From positions 1 to 61,991 of the forward strand of contig JAFEEQ010000019.1 in assembly GCA_018241025.1 (NCBI GenBank): DNA of 61,991 nucleotides, in the 5' to 3' direction. The notes under the pieces were generated by a model. That model saw nothing but the letters and a program-made list of their open reading frames with translations, did no database searches and was not told where the DNA came from. A program made the translations under genes and the position numbers. Shown in pieces: positions 44,632-52,517 of the stretch; the stretch's first letter is position 1; every line of letters starts with the position of its first letter. Source of the DNA: Pseudomonadota bacterium. GTDB lineage: Bacteria > Pseudomonadota > Alphaproteobacteria > Micropepsales > Micropepsaceae.

Positions 44632-45453
44632 ATGCCCAAGACTGGCACGCCCAAATGGGCGCCCAAGACCGATGCCGTGGGCATCGAGCGCCTTGCCGAG
44701 GAAGACGACGGCAAGGGCGAGCGCGTGGCCAAGGCGATCGCGCGGGCGGGGGTTTGCTCGCGGCGCGACGCCGAGAAGATGATCGCCGAGGGCCGGGTGG
44801 CGGTGAACGGCGAGGTGCTGACCTCCCCGGCCCGCAACGTGACGGACGACGACGTCATCACCGTCGACGGAAAGCCGATCGCCGCCAAGGAACAGACGCG
44901 GCTGTGGCGCTATCACAAGCCCTCGGGCCTGGTGACCACGCACAAGGACCCCAAGGGGCGGCCGACGGTGTTCATCAACCTGCCCAAGCACCTGCCGCGC
45001 GTGGTTTCGGTCGGGCGGCTGGACTTCAATTCGGAGGGGCTGCTGCTGCTCACCAATGACGGCGAAATGGCGCGGCGGCTGGAGCTGCCGGCGAGCGGCT
45101 GGCCGCGCACCTATCGCGCGCGGCTGTTCGGCAAGGTGACGCAGGCCGATCTCGACAAGCTGGCGACGGGCATCACCATCGACGGCGTGAAGTACGGTCC
45201 GGTGGTCGCCGACCTCGAGCGCTCGAAGGGGATGTATGCCTGGGCGAGCGTGACGCTGAAGGAAGGCAAGAACCGCGAAGTGAAGCGGCTGATGGAGCAT
45301 CTCGGCCTGCGTGTCGCGCGGCTGATCCGCGTGCAATACGGTCCGTTCCATCTCGGCCACCTTGCCGAAGGCGGCGTGGAAGAAGTGCCGGCGAAGATCT
45401 GGCGCGAGCAGTTGGGAATTGGTCGCAAGAAGCGCACGGCAGAGCGCTCCTGA
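44632..45453 (+). CDS. 23S rRNA pseudouridine synthase, RluB-like
   Basis: A 273-residue RsuA/RluB-family enzyme. An S4 RNA-binding domain (IARAGVCSRRDAEKMIAEGR, VAVNGEVL) is followed by the catalytic block VSVGRLDFNSEGLLLLTNDG with the Asp nucleophile, and KEGKNREVKRLMEHLGLRVARL. It would modify 23S rRNA near position 2605. The ATG at 44632 is used; the frame is open further up but overlaps the tadA start. The short N-terminal Lys-rich tail is normal. Confidence 0.87.
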   Translation: MPKTGTPKWAPKTDAVGIERLAEEDDGKGERVAKAIARAGVCSRRDAEKMIAEGRVAVNGEVLTSPARNVTDDDVITVDGKPIAAKEQTRLWRYHKPSGLVTTHKDPKGRPTVFINLPKHLPRVVSVGRLDFNSEGLLLLTNDGEMARRLELPASGWPRTYRARLFGKVTQADLDKLATGITIDGVKYGPVVADLERSKGMYAWASVTLKEGKNREVKRLMEHLGLRVARLIRVQYGPFHLGHLAEGGVEEVPAKIWREQLGIGRKKRTAERS

Positions 45454-45495
45454 CCGCAGTCTTACGCAGACTTCACGTTCGAGACTGCTGCCTAC

Positions 45496-45509
45496 TTGAC
45501 CAGGATCAA
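45496..45509 (+). promoter_or_regulatory. FNR/CRP-type binding site upstream of the Cyc2-like gene
   Basis: TTGACCAGGATCAA differs from the FNR/FixK consensus TTGAT-N4-ATCAA at one of ten fixed positions. Its centre lies about 61 bases before the start codon. A TAGCCT at 45531-45536 could be the -10 of a promoter activated from a site near -41, giving a leader of about 20 bases. This points to oxygen-dependent expression. Confidence 0.6.
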
Positions 45510-45563
45510 GTGGTCCCCGCGACGCAGGCCTAGCCTCTTCATCATGAAGCGGGAGGCATAGCC

Positions 45564-46907
45564 ATGCGGACGATAGTCAAATCCATCAGGGTCGTTGCGG
45601 TGGGCGCATCGTTGCTGGCGACGATGCTGTTCGCATCGCCGGCCGCTGCGGTGCCGAGCTTTGCCGAGCAGACCGGACAGCCGTGCAGCGCGTGCCATGT
45701 CGGAGCCTTCGGGCCACAGCTCACGCCCTTCGGACGCGCGTTCAAGATGGGCGGCTATACGCTGCGCACCGGCGGCTTCACCAATCCGATCTCCGGCATG
45801 GCGATCGCGTCCTACCTCAACACGTCGAAGGACCAGGTGGCACCGCCGGCGCCGCACTATGGCGTGAACGACAATGCGACGATCGACCAGATCAGCGTCT
45901 TCGTCGCCGGCGGGATCGACGACACCTTCGGCGGCTTCGCGCAGTTCACCTATGACGGCGTCGGGCGCGCCTTTGGCTGGGACAATCTCGATCTGCGCGC
46001 GGTGACGAACGCGACTTGGTTCGGCACGCCAGTGCAGGCCGGGATCAGCCTCAACAATGCGCCGGGCGTGCAGGATCCGTGGAACACGCTGCCGGCCTGG
46101 GGCTTCCCTTATACCGGCAGCGATCTGGCGCCGGCACCGGCGGCGGGCACGATCCTGGATGGCGGGCTGGCGCAAAGCACGATCGGCATGACCGCCTATG
46201 CCGATTGGGACTCGCACATCTATACCGAGGCTTCGCTCTACTGGTCGCCGGGACGGCATTTCCTGGGTGCGATGGGCGCCGATGAAGGCGCGGGGCGCAT
46301 CACCGCCGTCGCGCCTTATCTGCGCGCGGCCTGGCATGACGACCGGGGCGACTGGAACTATGAGGTCGGTGCCTTCGCCTTCCTGCCCGATCTCTATCCG
46401 GGCGGCGATGCATCGACGGGGACGTCGGATCTCTATTCCGATCTCGGTTTCGACGCATCCTACCAATACACGGGCGACGGCAGCGCGATCTACGGCGCGA
46501 ACCTGCGCTACACCCACGAGCATCAGCACCTTGCGGCGTCGATGCTGCTGGGTGGTGCGGCAAACCTGACGAACGATCTGAACGAATTCAACGCGGACGC
46601 GTCGTATTACTGGCGCAACGAGATCGGCGGGACGATCGGCTTCTTCGACAGCTGGGGCTCGGCCGATCCCCTGCTCTATGCCGACAGCGCCGTGTTCAAG
46701 CCCGACAGCACCGGCTTCACCTTCCAGCTCGACGGCACGGTGTTCGGGCGCGACATGGAGATGCTCGACGGACGGTTCAACATCCGGGCCGGGCTGCAAT
46801 ACATCGTCTACACGAAGTTCAACGGTGCGGCCTCGAACTATGACGGGCTCGGCACCAACGCATCGGACAACAACACGCTGAGGATTTTCCTCTGGACGGC
46901 GCTGTAA
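45564..46907 (+). CDS. Cyc2-like outer-membrane porin-cytochrome (single CxxCH heme)
   Basis: A 447-residue exported protein. After a signal peptide ending SPAAA, the sequence SFAEQTGQPCSACHVGAF holds one c-type heme site (C41, C44, H45), then QLTPFGRAFKMGGYTLR. The remaining 380 residues alternate like beta strands with many Tyr, Trp and Gly and end with LRIFLWTAL, as an outer-membrane barrel. This layout is that of Cyc2, the fused cytochrome-porin that oxidises Fe(II) at the cell surface. GGGAGG precedes the ATG. The HiPIP gene follows by 34 bases. Fe(II) oxidation is inferred, not shown. Confidence 0.72.
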   Translation: MRTIVKSIRVVAVGASLLATMLFASPAAAVPSFAEQTGQPCSACHVGAFGPQLTPFGRAFKMGGYTLRTGGFTNPISGMAIASYLNTSKDQVAPPAPHYGVNDNATIDQISVFVAGGIDDTFGGFAQFTYDGVGRAFGWDNLDLRAVTNATWFGTPVQAGISLNNAPGVQDPWNTLPAWGFPYTGSDLAPAPAAGTILDGGLAQSTIGMTAYADWDSHIYTEASLYWSPGRHFLGAMGADEGAGRITAVAPYLRAAWHDDRGDWNYEVGAFAFLPDLYPGGDASTGTSDLYSDLGFDASYQYTGDGSAIYGANLRYTHEHQHLAASMLLGGAANLTNDLNEFNADASYYWRNEIGGTIGFFDSWGSADPLLYADSAVFKPDSTGFTFQLDGTVFGRDMEMLDGRFNIRAGLQYIVYTKFNGAASNYDGLGTNASDNNTLRIFLWTAL

Positions 46908-46941
46908 GCGGCCGCCCGGACGACAGATGGAGGACATCCAG

Positions 46942-47220
46942 ATGAGCAACGACAGATCGAACGGGACGGGCGTTTCAAGACGCCAGCTGCTGGGCCGCGC
47001 AACCGCGACCGTCTGCGGCGCAGCCATTGCCGTAGCCGCGGGAACGCAAAGCGCCCAGGCCGGGCAGATATCGCCGGCCGCGGCCGGCTATCAGCCGATG
47101 CCGAAGGGCGATCAGCGTTGCGACAACTGCACGCTGTTCCAGCCGCCGATGGGCTGCAAATTCGTCAGCGGCGAGATCAGCCCGCAAGGCTGGTGCAAGC
47201 TGTACGTCAAGCGCAGCTGA
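46942..47220 (+). CDS. high-potential iron-sulfur protein (HiPIP), Tat-exported
   Basis: A 92-residue periplasmic electron carrier. VSRRQLLGRA begins a twin-arginine signal ending near AQA, fitting a protein exported folded with its cluster. Four Cys, C60, C63, C72 and C85, in CDNCTLFQPPMGC and GWCKLY bind the [4Fe-4S] cluster. GGAGG stands eight bases before the ATG at 46942; an in-frame ATG at 46927 precedes that site and is unlikely. It probably takes electrons from the porin-cytochrome. Confidence 0.87.
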   Translation: MSNDRSNGTGVSRRQLLGRATATVCGAAIAVAAGTQSAQAGQISPAAAGYQPMPKGDQRCDNCTLFQPPMGCKFVSGEISPQGWCKLYVKRS

Positions 47221-47246
47221 CCCCGACGCTAGGCGAGGCCTGACAG

Positions 47247-48080
47247 CTATGCGCGGCGCATCGCGTCCCTGATCCCGCGGAAGCTCACGCGCTTGATCCC
47301 CGCGCTATCGAGCCGCTGTTTCATCTCCGGGTCGCGGCCGAGGATGCCGTCGTGGATGCGGATCCAGGCTTCGGTCTTGTCGTAGCCCTGCAACTCTTCG
47401 CCGTCTTCGACGGGATGCAGGATGACCTCGGTCACGCCGGGGCGCGGGCTCGCGAGATAGCGGTCGAGGATGTTGCGCGTCGCGGTGCCCCACTGGAAGC
47501 TGAAGTGATCGGGATAGAGGATGCCGGCCGCATCGCATTGCGCGCGGCTGTGGAAGCCGAGACGGGCATCGGCGCTCGCGCCGGCCATGCGCAGCGGGAG
47601 TTTGTATTCCTGCGCGAGTTTCACGTAGATCGGGAAGAGCGTGCCGTTGGTCTGGAGTGTGCCCATGTGGTTGTCGAGATGGGTGATGTCGACACCCCAG
47701 GCGAGCGCCTGGTCGATCTGTGCGCGGCATTCGGCTTCGACCTCGACAGGATCGGCCTGGGCCCAGAGTTCGGCGGCGCTGCGCGGCATGTAGCCTTGCG
47801 CGTCGCGCAACGAAGGCGCGCCGGTGAGCGAGCGCCAGCGATAGGTCGGATACTCCGCCGTGAGCGTGAGGTGGATGCCGACATCGAGATCGTGGAAGCG
47901 CTCGGCCGCCTCGCGCGCCCAGGGGCATGGAACCATCAGGGTCGCGCTCGTCGCGATGCCGTCGCGCATGGCGTGCTCGCTGGCGATATTGGCGGCGTGG
48001 GAGGAACCGATGTCGTCGCAGTTGACGATCAGGAGGCAGGCATCCGGCGCGTGGCCGAGGCGTTCGGCGAGTGTGGGCAT
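47247..48080 (-). CDS. ChbG/HpnK (YdjC)-family carbohydrate deacetylase
   Basis: A 277-residue deacetylase. LLIVNCDDIGSSHAAN has the metal-binding DD, VGIHLTLTAEYP the His, and ITHLDNHMGTLQ near residue 133 the second His pair; VTEVILHPVEDGEE near 220 completes the site. Members remove acetyl groups from chito-oligosaccharides or hopanoid head groups. The ATG at 48080 is used; the track begins one codon earlier at a TTG. It faces a GNAT acetyltransferase across a repeat. Confidence 0.87.
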   Translation of the reverse strand: MPTLAERLGHAPDACLLIVNCDDIGSSHAANIASEHAMRDGIATSATLMVPCPWAREAAERFHDLDVGIHLTLTAEYPTYRWRSLTGAPSLRDAQGYMPRSAAELWAQADPVEVEAECRAQIDQALAWGVDITHLDNHMGTLQTNGTLFPIYVKLAQEYKLPLRMAGASADARLGFHSRAQCDAAGILYPDHFSFQWGTATRNILDRYLASPRPGVTEVILHPVEDGEELQGYDKTEAWIRIHDGILGRDPEMKQRLDSAGIKRVSFRGIRDAMRRA

Positions 48081-48090
48081 CAAAATCTAC

Positions 48091-48256
48091 TCCCTCTCCC
48101 CCATATTTCTTGGGGGAGAGGGTGGGGTGAGGGGGCGGGAAAGACAAGCGGCGCCGGCAGTATCTTATGGCGGTGGCGGCACTTGCGTGGAGAGATCGTG
48201 TTTGATGTCGACGCCCCCTCACCCTACCCTCTCCCCCGCTGAAGCGGGGCGAGGGA
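48091..48256. repeat. inverted repeat between ChbG-like and GNAT genes
   Basis: Arms 48091-48136 and 48213-48256 share TCCCTC, a C-rich/G-rich hairpin, GAGAGGGT and GGGTGAGGGGGC. The hairpin tips differ (CATATTTCTTG against a CTTCAGC core). This family differs in sequence from the GTCATGG repeats. It contains the ribosome-binding sites of both flanking genes at its ends. Confidence 0.7.
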
Positions 48257-48262
48257 AAACGT

Positions 48263-48877
48263 GTGACAAACATCCGGCCTTATCGCGCGGACGATCTCGA
48301 TGCGATCTACGAGGTCTGCTTGAAGACGGGCGCGTCAGGGCAGGATGCGTCGCATCTCTATCGCGATCCGAAAATCATCGGGCACATCTATGCCGGGCCT
48401 TACGGCGTACTCGAGCCGGAAAGCGCCTTCGTCGTCGAGGATGAGGAGGGCGTCGGGGGCTATATCATCGGCACCGCGAACACGTTTGGCTTCGAGAAGC
48501 GGCTGGAGGCCGAGTGGTGGCCGGGCCTGCGCCAGCGCTATGCCGATCCGCAAGGACCGCGCGAGAACTGGAGCGACGACGCGCGCATGGCGGCGATCAT
48601 GCATCATCCGTCGCGCACGCCGCGGCGGATCAACGAGCCTTATCCAGCGCATCTGCATATCGACCTTCTGCCCAGATTCCAGGGACAAGGGCTGGGAAGC
48701 AGGCTGATCCGGATCTGGCTCGATGCGATGGCGGCGCGCGGGGTGGAAGCGGCGCATCTGGGCGTCGGGCCGGCCAATGCGCGGGCGGTGAAATTCTACC
48801 GCAAATTTGGCTTTCACGAGATCGAACAGCTGCCGCCGCCCTGGAACACCTGGTGGTTTGGCATTTCCACTTCTTAA
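48263..48877 (+). CDS. GNAT-family N-acetyltransferase
   Basis: A 204-residue acetyltransferase beginning TNIRPYRADDLDAIYEVCL. Acetyl-CoA binding is in LLPRFQGQGLGSRLIRIWLD (Q/RxxGxG/A) near residue 145; LGVGPANARAVKFYRKFGF ends the fold. The subtype resembles bacterial relatives of the O-GlcNAcase-linked acetyltransferases. The start is a GTG at 48263 with GAGGGA upstream. A sugar deacetylase lies divergently, so an amino-sugar substrate is possible. Confidence 0.85.
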   Translation: MTNIRPYRADDLDAIYEVCLKTGASGQDASHLYRDPKIIGHIYAGPYGVLEPESAFVVEDEEGVGGYIIGTANTFGFEKRLEAEWWPGLRQRYADPQGPRENWSDDARMAAIMHHPSRTPRRINEPYPAHLHIDLLPRFQGQGLGSRLIRIWLDAMAARGVEAAHLGVGPANARAVKFYRKFGFHEIEQLPPPWNTWWFGISTS

Positions 48878-48956
48878 GTGACGGTCGCGCGAATTGCGCT
48901 CACCGCAGGGGCCTGATAGAAGCCCGCCCGCAAGAACAGACCAGGCGAGGCGCGCG

Positions 48957-49190
48957 ATGAAGAAGAAGAACAAATACGAGAAGCCGCAGGCCTACGCCGC
49001 CGAGACCAAGGACCACCGCTTCGCCGGCACCTTCGAGGTGCTGGTTCCGATCGAAGGCCGCAACAAGCCGTTGCGCGTCTCGCAGCAGTTCGAGACGCTG
49101 CAGGCGGCCGAGGCCTGGATGCACTCGCCCGACGGCAAGGACACGATTGCCGAGATGGTCGAGGACGACGAGAAGGCGCGGGAGCGGTAG
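48957..49190 (+). CDS. hypothetical protein, 77 residues
   Basis: A small charged cytoplasmic protein starting MKKKNKYEKPQAYAAETKD, with FAGTFEVLVPIEG and QQFETLQAAEAWMHSPDGKD in the middle and an acidic-basic tail. The second half looks like a DUF that pairs strands with a helix. I recognise no function. An intrinsic terminator follows 11 bases after its stop, which supports a real gene. Confidence 0.65.
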   Translation: MKKKNKYEKPQAYAAETKDHRFAGTFEVLVPIEGRNKPLRVSQQFETLQAAEAWMHSPDGKDTIAEMVEDDEKARER

Positions 49191-49201
49191 GACCCCTCCG
49201 G

Positions 49202-49223
49202 AAAAATCGCTTTGCGATTTTTT
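49202..49223 (+). terminator. intrinsic terminator
   Basis: AAAAATCGC, loop TTT, GCGATTTTT, followed by a further T: a nine-pair stem with A and T runs on both sides, so it can work in either direction. A second smaller hairpin (ACCTC...GAGGT) follows at 49226-49246. Confidence 0.75.
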
Positions 49224-49312
49224 CGACCTCCCCTTTCAGGTGAGGTAGGAATGAACGGCATGCATTTTTGCGCGTTGCGTGCGGCGTGGGAGCCGGGCAG
49301 GTTCGCGCGGCC

Positions 49313-50530
49313 ATGAGCGACGCCAGCACACCGAAACACACCGCGCCTTTGCAGGTGCATTCCACCGTCTTCGCGATCCTGTTCGCAGTCGGGTTCTGCC
49401 ATGCGCTGAACGACATGATGCAGTCGCTGCTGGCGGCGATCTATCCGAACCTCAAGACCACCTTCGATCTCGACTTCGCCCATATCGGGCTCGTGACCTT
49501 CACGTTCCAGGTGACCGCGTCGCTGTTGCAGCCACTGGTCGGCGCTTATACCGATCGCCGCCAGGTGCCTTACGCCCTGCCCGCCGGGATGGTGTTCACT
49601 TGCATTGGATTGATCGGGCTGGCGCTGGCGCCGACCTATCCGCTGCTGCTGGTCGCGGCGGCGCTGGTGGGGCTGGGATCTTCGACCTTTCATCCCGAGA
49701 GCTCGCGTGTTGCCTATCTCGCGGCCGGGCCGCGGCGCGGATTGGCACAGTCGATGTTCCAGGTCGGCGGATCGATCGGCAGCGCACTCGGCCCGCTGCT
49801 CGCGGCACTCGCCATCGCGCCCGGGCAGCGCGACGGGGTGAAGTTCTTCTCGGTCGCGGCGCTGCTCGCCTGTTTCATCCTGTGGCGCGTGGGCGAATGG
49901 TATCGCCGCAATGTGACGACACGCGCGGCGCATCATGGGCATCTGCACCTGACCGGCGCACTGACGCCGACGCGGGTAAAGGCGTCGCTCGCGATCCTGG
50001 TCGCGCTGATCTTTTCGAAGTTCGTCTATCTGGCGAGCATCACGAGCTATCTGACGTTTTATCTGATCCACAAATTCCACGTCAGCGTGCCGAATGCGCA
50101 GTTCCACCTGTTCCTGTTCTCGGCTTCGGTCGCGGTCGGGACGATTTCCGGTGGACCGCTCGGTGATCGCTTCGGCCGAAAGTACCTGATCTGGTTCTCG
50201 GTGCTGGGCGCGCTGCCGTTCGCGCTCGCCTTGCCCTTCGCCAACCTGTTCTGGACCGGCGTGCTCAGCATGTGCGCGGGGCTGGTGCTGTCGAGCGCTT
50301 TCCCGGCCATCGTGGTCTATGGCCAGGAGTTGTTGCCCGGCCGCGTCGGAATGATATCCGGGCTGTTCTTCGGATTGTCGTTCGGCATGGGCGGCATCGG
50401 GGCGGCGGCGCTCGGCTGGCTCGCCGATGCGAAGGGGATCGAGTTCGTCTATGCGGTGTGTTCGTTCCTGCCCCTGATGGGTCTGCTCGCGGCCTTCCTG
50501 CCGGATTTGCGCGCCAGGTCCGCAATCTGA
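49313..50530 (+). CDS. MFS exporter of the fosmidomycin-resistance (Fsr) group
   Basis: A 405-residue permease with twelve hydrophobic segments. GFCHALNDMMQSLLAAIYPN in helix 1 and SSTFHPESSRVAYLAAGPRRG in the helix 4-5 region are the marks of the Fsr family; GDRFGRKYLIW is the second-half MFS loop. It may export fosmidomycin-like or other small compounds. The ATG at 49313 is chosen over upstream in-frame codons. Its last 82 bases overlap the convergent GFA gene. Confidence 0.85.
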   Translation: MSDASTPKHTAPLQVHSTVFAILFAVGFCHALNDMMQSLLAAIYPNLKTTFDLDFAHIGLVTFTFQVTASLLQPLVGAYTDRRQVPYALPAGMVFTCIGLIGLALAPTYPLLLVAAALVGLGSSTFHPESSRVAYLAAGPRRGLAQSMFQVGGSIGSALGPLLAALAIAPGQRDGVKFFSVAALLACFILWRVGEWYRRNVTTRAAHHGHLHLTGALTPTRVKASLAILVALIFSKFVYLASITSYLTFYLIHKFHVSVPNAQFHLFLFSASVAVGTISGGPLGDRFGRKYLIWFSVLGALPFALALPFANLFWTGVLSMCAGLVLSSAFPAIVVYGQELLPGRVGMISGLFFGLSFGMGGIGAAALGWLADAKGIEFVYAVCSFLPLMGLLAAFLPDLRARSAI

Positions 50531-51015
50531 CCGGCTTCGCGGCGCGCGAGATTCGCAGCCGGCCAGAGCTTCTTCATGTCGTAGTAGACTTTCGCGACAT
50601 GTGCGGGCTTGCCGGTCGCGGTGCCGTTCGGCAGCGGACCATCGAGGTTCACCCATGGCACCTTGCTGCGGGTGAAGATGTGGACGTCGGGGCGGATCGC
50701 GTGTCGCCTGTCGAGCGTCGAGACGCGCAGGAACAGGAGCCAGCCGCGACGGCCATAGTCGCTCCACAGCGCCGTCTGACATGTGGCGCAGCGGTAGATG
50801 TCGTGGGGGCGGCCGGAATCCGTCGGCATCGTGACGCGTTTCGGCTTGCCCTGGATGAGTTTGAAGTTCGATGCCTCGATCATCGCGTTGATGGCGAAGG
50901 CGCCGCCGGTCTGCGCCTGGCAATCGGTGCAATGGCAGCAATGCACGAACATCGGCTTTTCCGTCATCTCGTAACGGATCGCACCGCAGAAGCAGGCGCC
51001 TTTCAGGCCTGACAT
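50449..51015 (-). CDS. GFA family protein (CENP-V/GFA fold)
   Basis: A 188-residue zinc protein. Cys motifs are GACFCGAIRY (CxCG), HCCHCTDCQAQTG and CATCQTALW, with a longer C-terminus than most members. Family members are annotated as glutathione-dependent formaldehyde-activating enzymes but few have proven activity. The ATG at 51015 is used; upstream codons to 51147 are in the promoter of the next gene. Its 3' end lies 82 bases inside the exporter gene on the other strand, an unusually long overlap here. It is an intact relative of the broken copy at 38302. Confidence 0.82.
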   Translation of the reverse strand: MSGLKGACFCGAIRYEMTEKPMFVHCCHCTDCQAQTGGAFAINAMIEASNFKLIQGKPKRVTMPTDSGRPHDIYRCATCQTALWSDYGRRGWLLFLRVSTLDRRHAIRPDVHIFTRSKVPWVNLDGPLPNGTATGKPAHVAKVYYDMKKLWPAANLARREAGQIADLARKSGRKAASRPIRGRNEHTA

Positions 51016-51157
51016 GGCGATATCCCCTCGCACCACTGCCGGAACACAATAAGAACACGACAGGACACTTACAAGACCGTGATCTGACGGGAACGTGAGG
51101 CGGGCGCGTTCCCGCGCGGCGCTAGGCTTGGTCTCGCGATTGCGCACGGGGATTTCG

Positions 51158-52468
51158 ATGAGGCTTTGGCATGTCGCTCTTCTTGGGCTGGGGCTCGCAT
51201 GCGGCGCGGCGCGGGCGGAGATGTTTCGCGGCGAAGCGGCGCGTGACGGTGTCTATGCGGGCAAGCCGATCGCGGCGCCGGTGCTGAAGTGGAAGTTCAA
51301 GACGGGCGGGCGGGTAATCGCTTCGCCGGTCGTCGAGGGCGGGCTGCTCTACATCGGCGCAGGCGACGGCGTGTTTCGCGCGATCGATGCGAAGAGCGGT
51401 GCGCTCGTCTGGAAATACCAGACGCAGGCGCGCATCGCTTCGAGCGCGGCGGTGGTGGACGGCGTCGCCTATGTCGCGAGCTATGACGGCCGTCTCTATG
51501 CGCTCGATGCGAAGACGGGGGCGCTCCGCTGGAGCTTTGCGACCGGCGGCGAGCGGCGTTTCGCGGCGCCGCATATCCACGGCATCCTGCCCATGGCGGA
51601 GACGATGCCCGATCCGTTCGACTTCTTCATGTCCTCGCCCGCGGTGGTGGACGGACGCGTGTTCGTCGGCTCGGGCGACGGCAATGTCTATGCGCTCGAT
51701 GCGAAGACCGGCACGAAGCTCTGGGCCTACCAGACCGGGAATGTCGTGCATGCCTCGCCGGCAGTGGCGAAGGGCACGGTCTATGTCGGCAGCTTCGACA
51801 CGTATTTCTATGCGCTCGACGCGAAGACCGGCGCGCTCAAATGGAAGTTCAAGACCGGCGAGGATGCGAAGATCCACAATCAGGAGGGCATCGCCTCGTC
51901 GGCGGCGGTGGCGGACGGCCGGGTGTTCTTCGGCTGCCGCGACTCCAATCTCTACGCGCTCGACGCGGCGACGGGGAAGGATCTGTGGCGGGTGAACAAT
52001 GGCGGATCGTGGGTGATCGCCTCGCCGGCGGTGCGCGGCGGCATCGTCTACGCGGCGACGGCGGACACCGCGAATGTCTTTGCGGTCGATGCGAAGAGCG
52101 GCGAGGAGCTGTGGCGCTTCACGACCTTCATGCACTGGCCGATCTTCTCCTCGCCCGCGCTTGTGGGCGACACGGCCTATCTCGGCTCGCAGACCGGGCG
52201 GCTGATGGCGGTCGATCTGAAGACACACGCCGTGCGCTGGGCGTTCGATACCGATGGATCGAAGGCGAACCGCGCCGCACTCACCGCGCCCGACGGCGCG
52301 CCGGACTACGCCAAGGTGATGCCGGAGAATTTCTACGACGCGCTGGTGGTGTCGGTGGACCGGCTGATGGACGCGGGCGCGGTGCTCTCGTCACCCGCGG
52401 TGGCGGACGGCGTGGTGTACTTCGGGAGCATGGATGGGAATGTGTATGCGGTGGGGGAGAAGGGGTGA
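51158..52468 (+). CDS. exported PQQ-type beta-propeller protein
   Basis: A 436-residue protein with a signal peptide (LWHVALLGLGLACGAARA) and about seven propeller repeats, each with the pattern SSPAVVDGRVFVGSGDGNVYALDAKTG-like core (here in shorter pieces such as VYALDAKTGTKLW and YALDAATGKDLW). Two Cys-free blades and the lack of a heme or catalytic Asp block speak against a quinoprotein dehydrogenase. It resembles BamB-like scaffold propellers; the partner is unknown. Confidence 0.8.
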   Translation: MRLWHVALLGLGLACGAARAEMFRGEAARDGVYAGKPIAAPVLKWKFKTGGRVIASPVVEGGLLYIGAGDGVFRAIDAKSGALVWKYQTQARIASSAAVVDGVAYVASYDGRLYALDAKTGALRWSFATGGERRFAAPHIHGILPMAETMPDPFDFFMSSPAVVDGRVFVGSGDGNVYALDAKTGTKLWAYQTGNVVHASPAVAKGTVYVGSFDTYFYALDAKTGALKWKFKTGEDAKIHNQEGIASSAAVADGRVFFGCRDSNLYALDAATGKDLWRVNNGGSWVIASPAVRGGIVYAATADTANVFAVDAKSGEELWRFTTFMHWPIFSSPALVGDTAYLGSQTGRLMAVDLKTHAVRWAFDTDGSKANRAALTAPDGAPDYAKVMPENFYDALVVSVDRLMDAGAVLSSPAVADGVVYFGSMDGNVYAVGEKG

Positions 52469-52517
52469 GCAGGACTGCCGCCCCCTCCACCATCCACCGC
52501 TTCGCGGGGGCGGAAAA

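Noticed and set aside
48992..51058. 688-codon minus-strand frame
   Set aside because: Shadow of the MFS exporter; only the GFA gene in another frame of that strand has family motifs.
51158..52468. PQQ-dependent dehydrogenase
   Set aside because: Propeller repeats are present but there is no cofactor-binding Cys pair, Ca-binding or heme motif.
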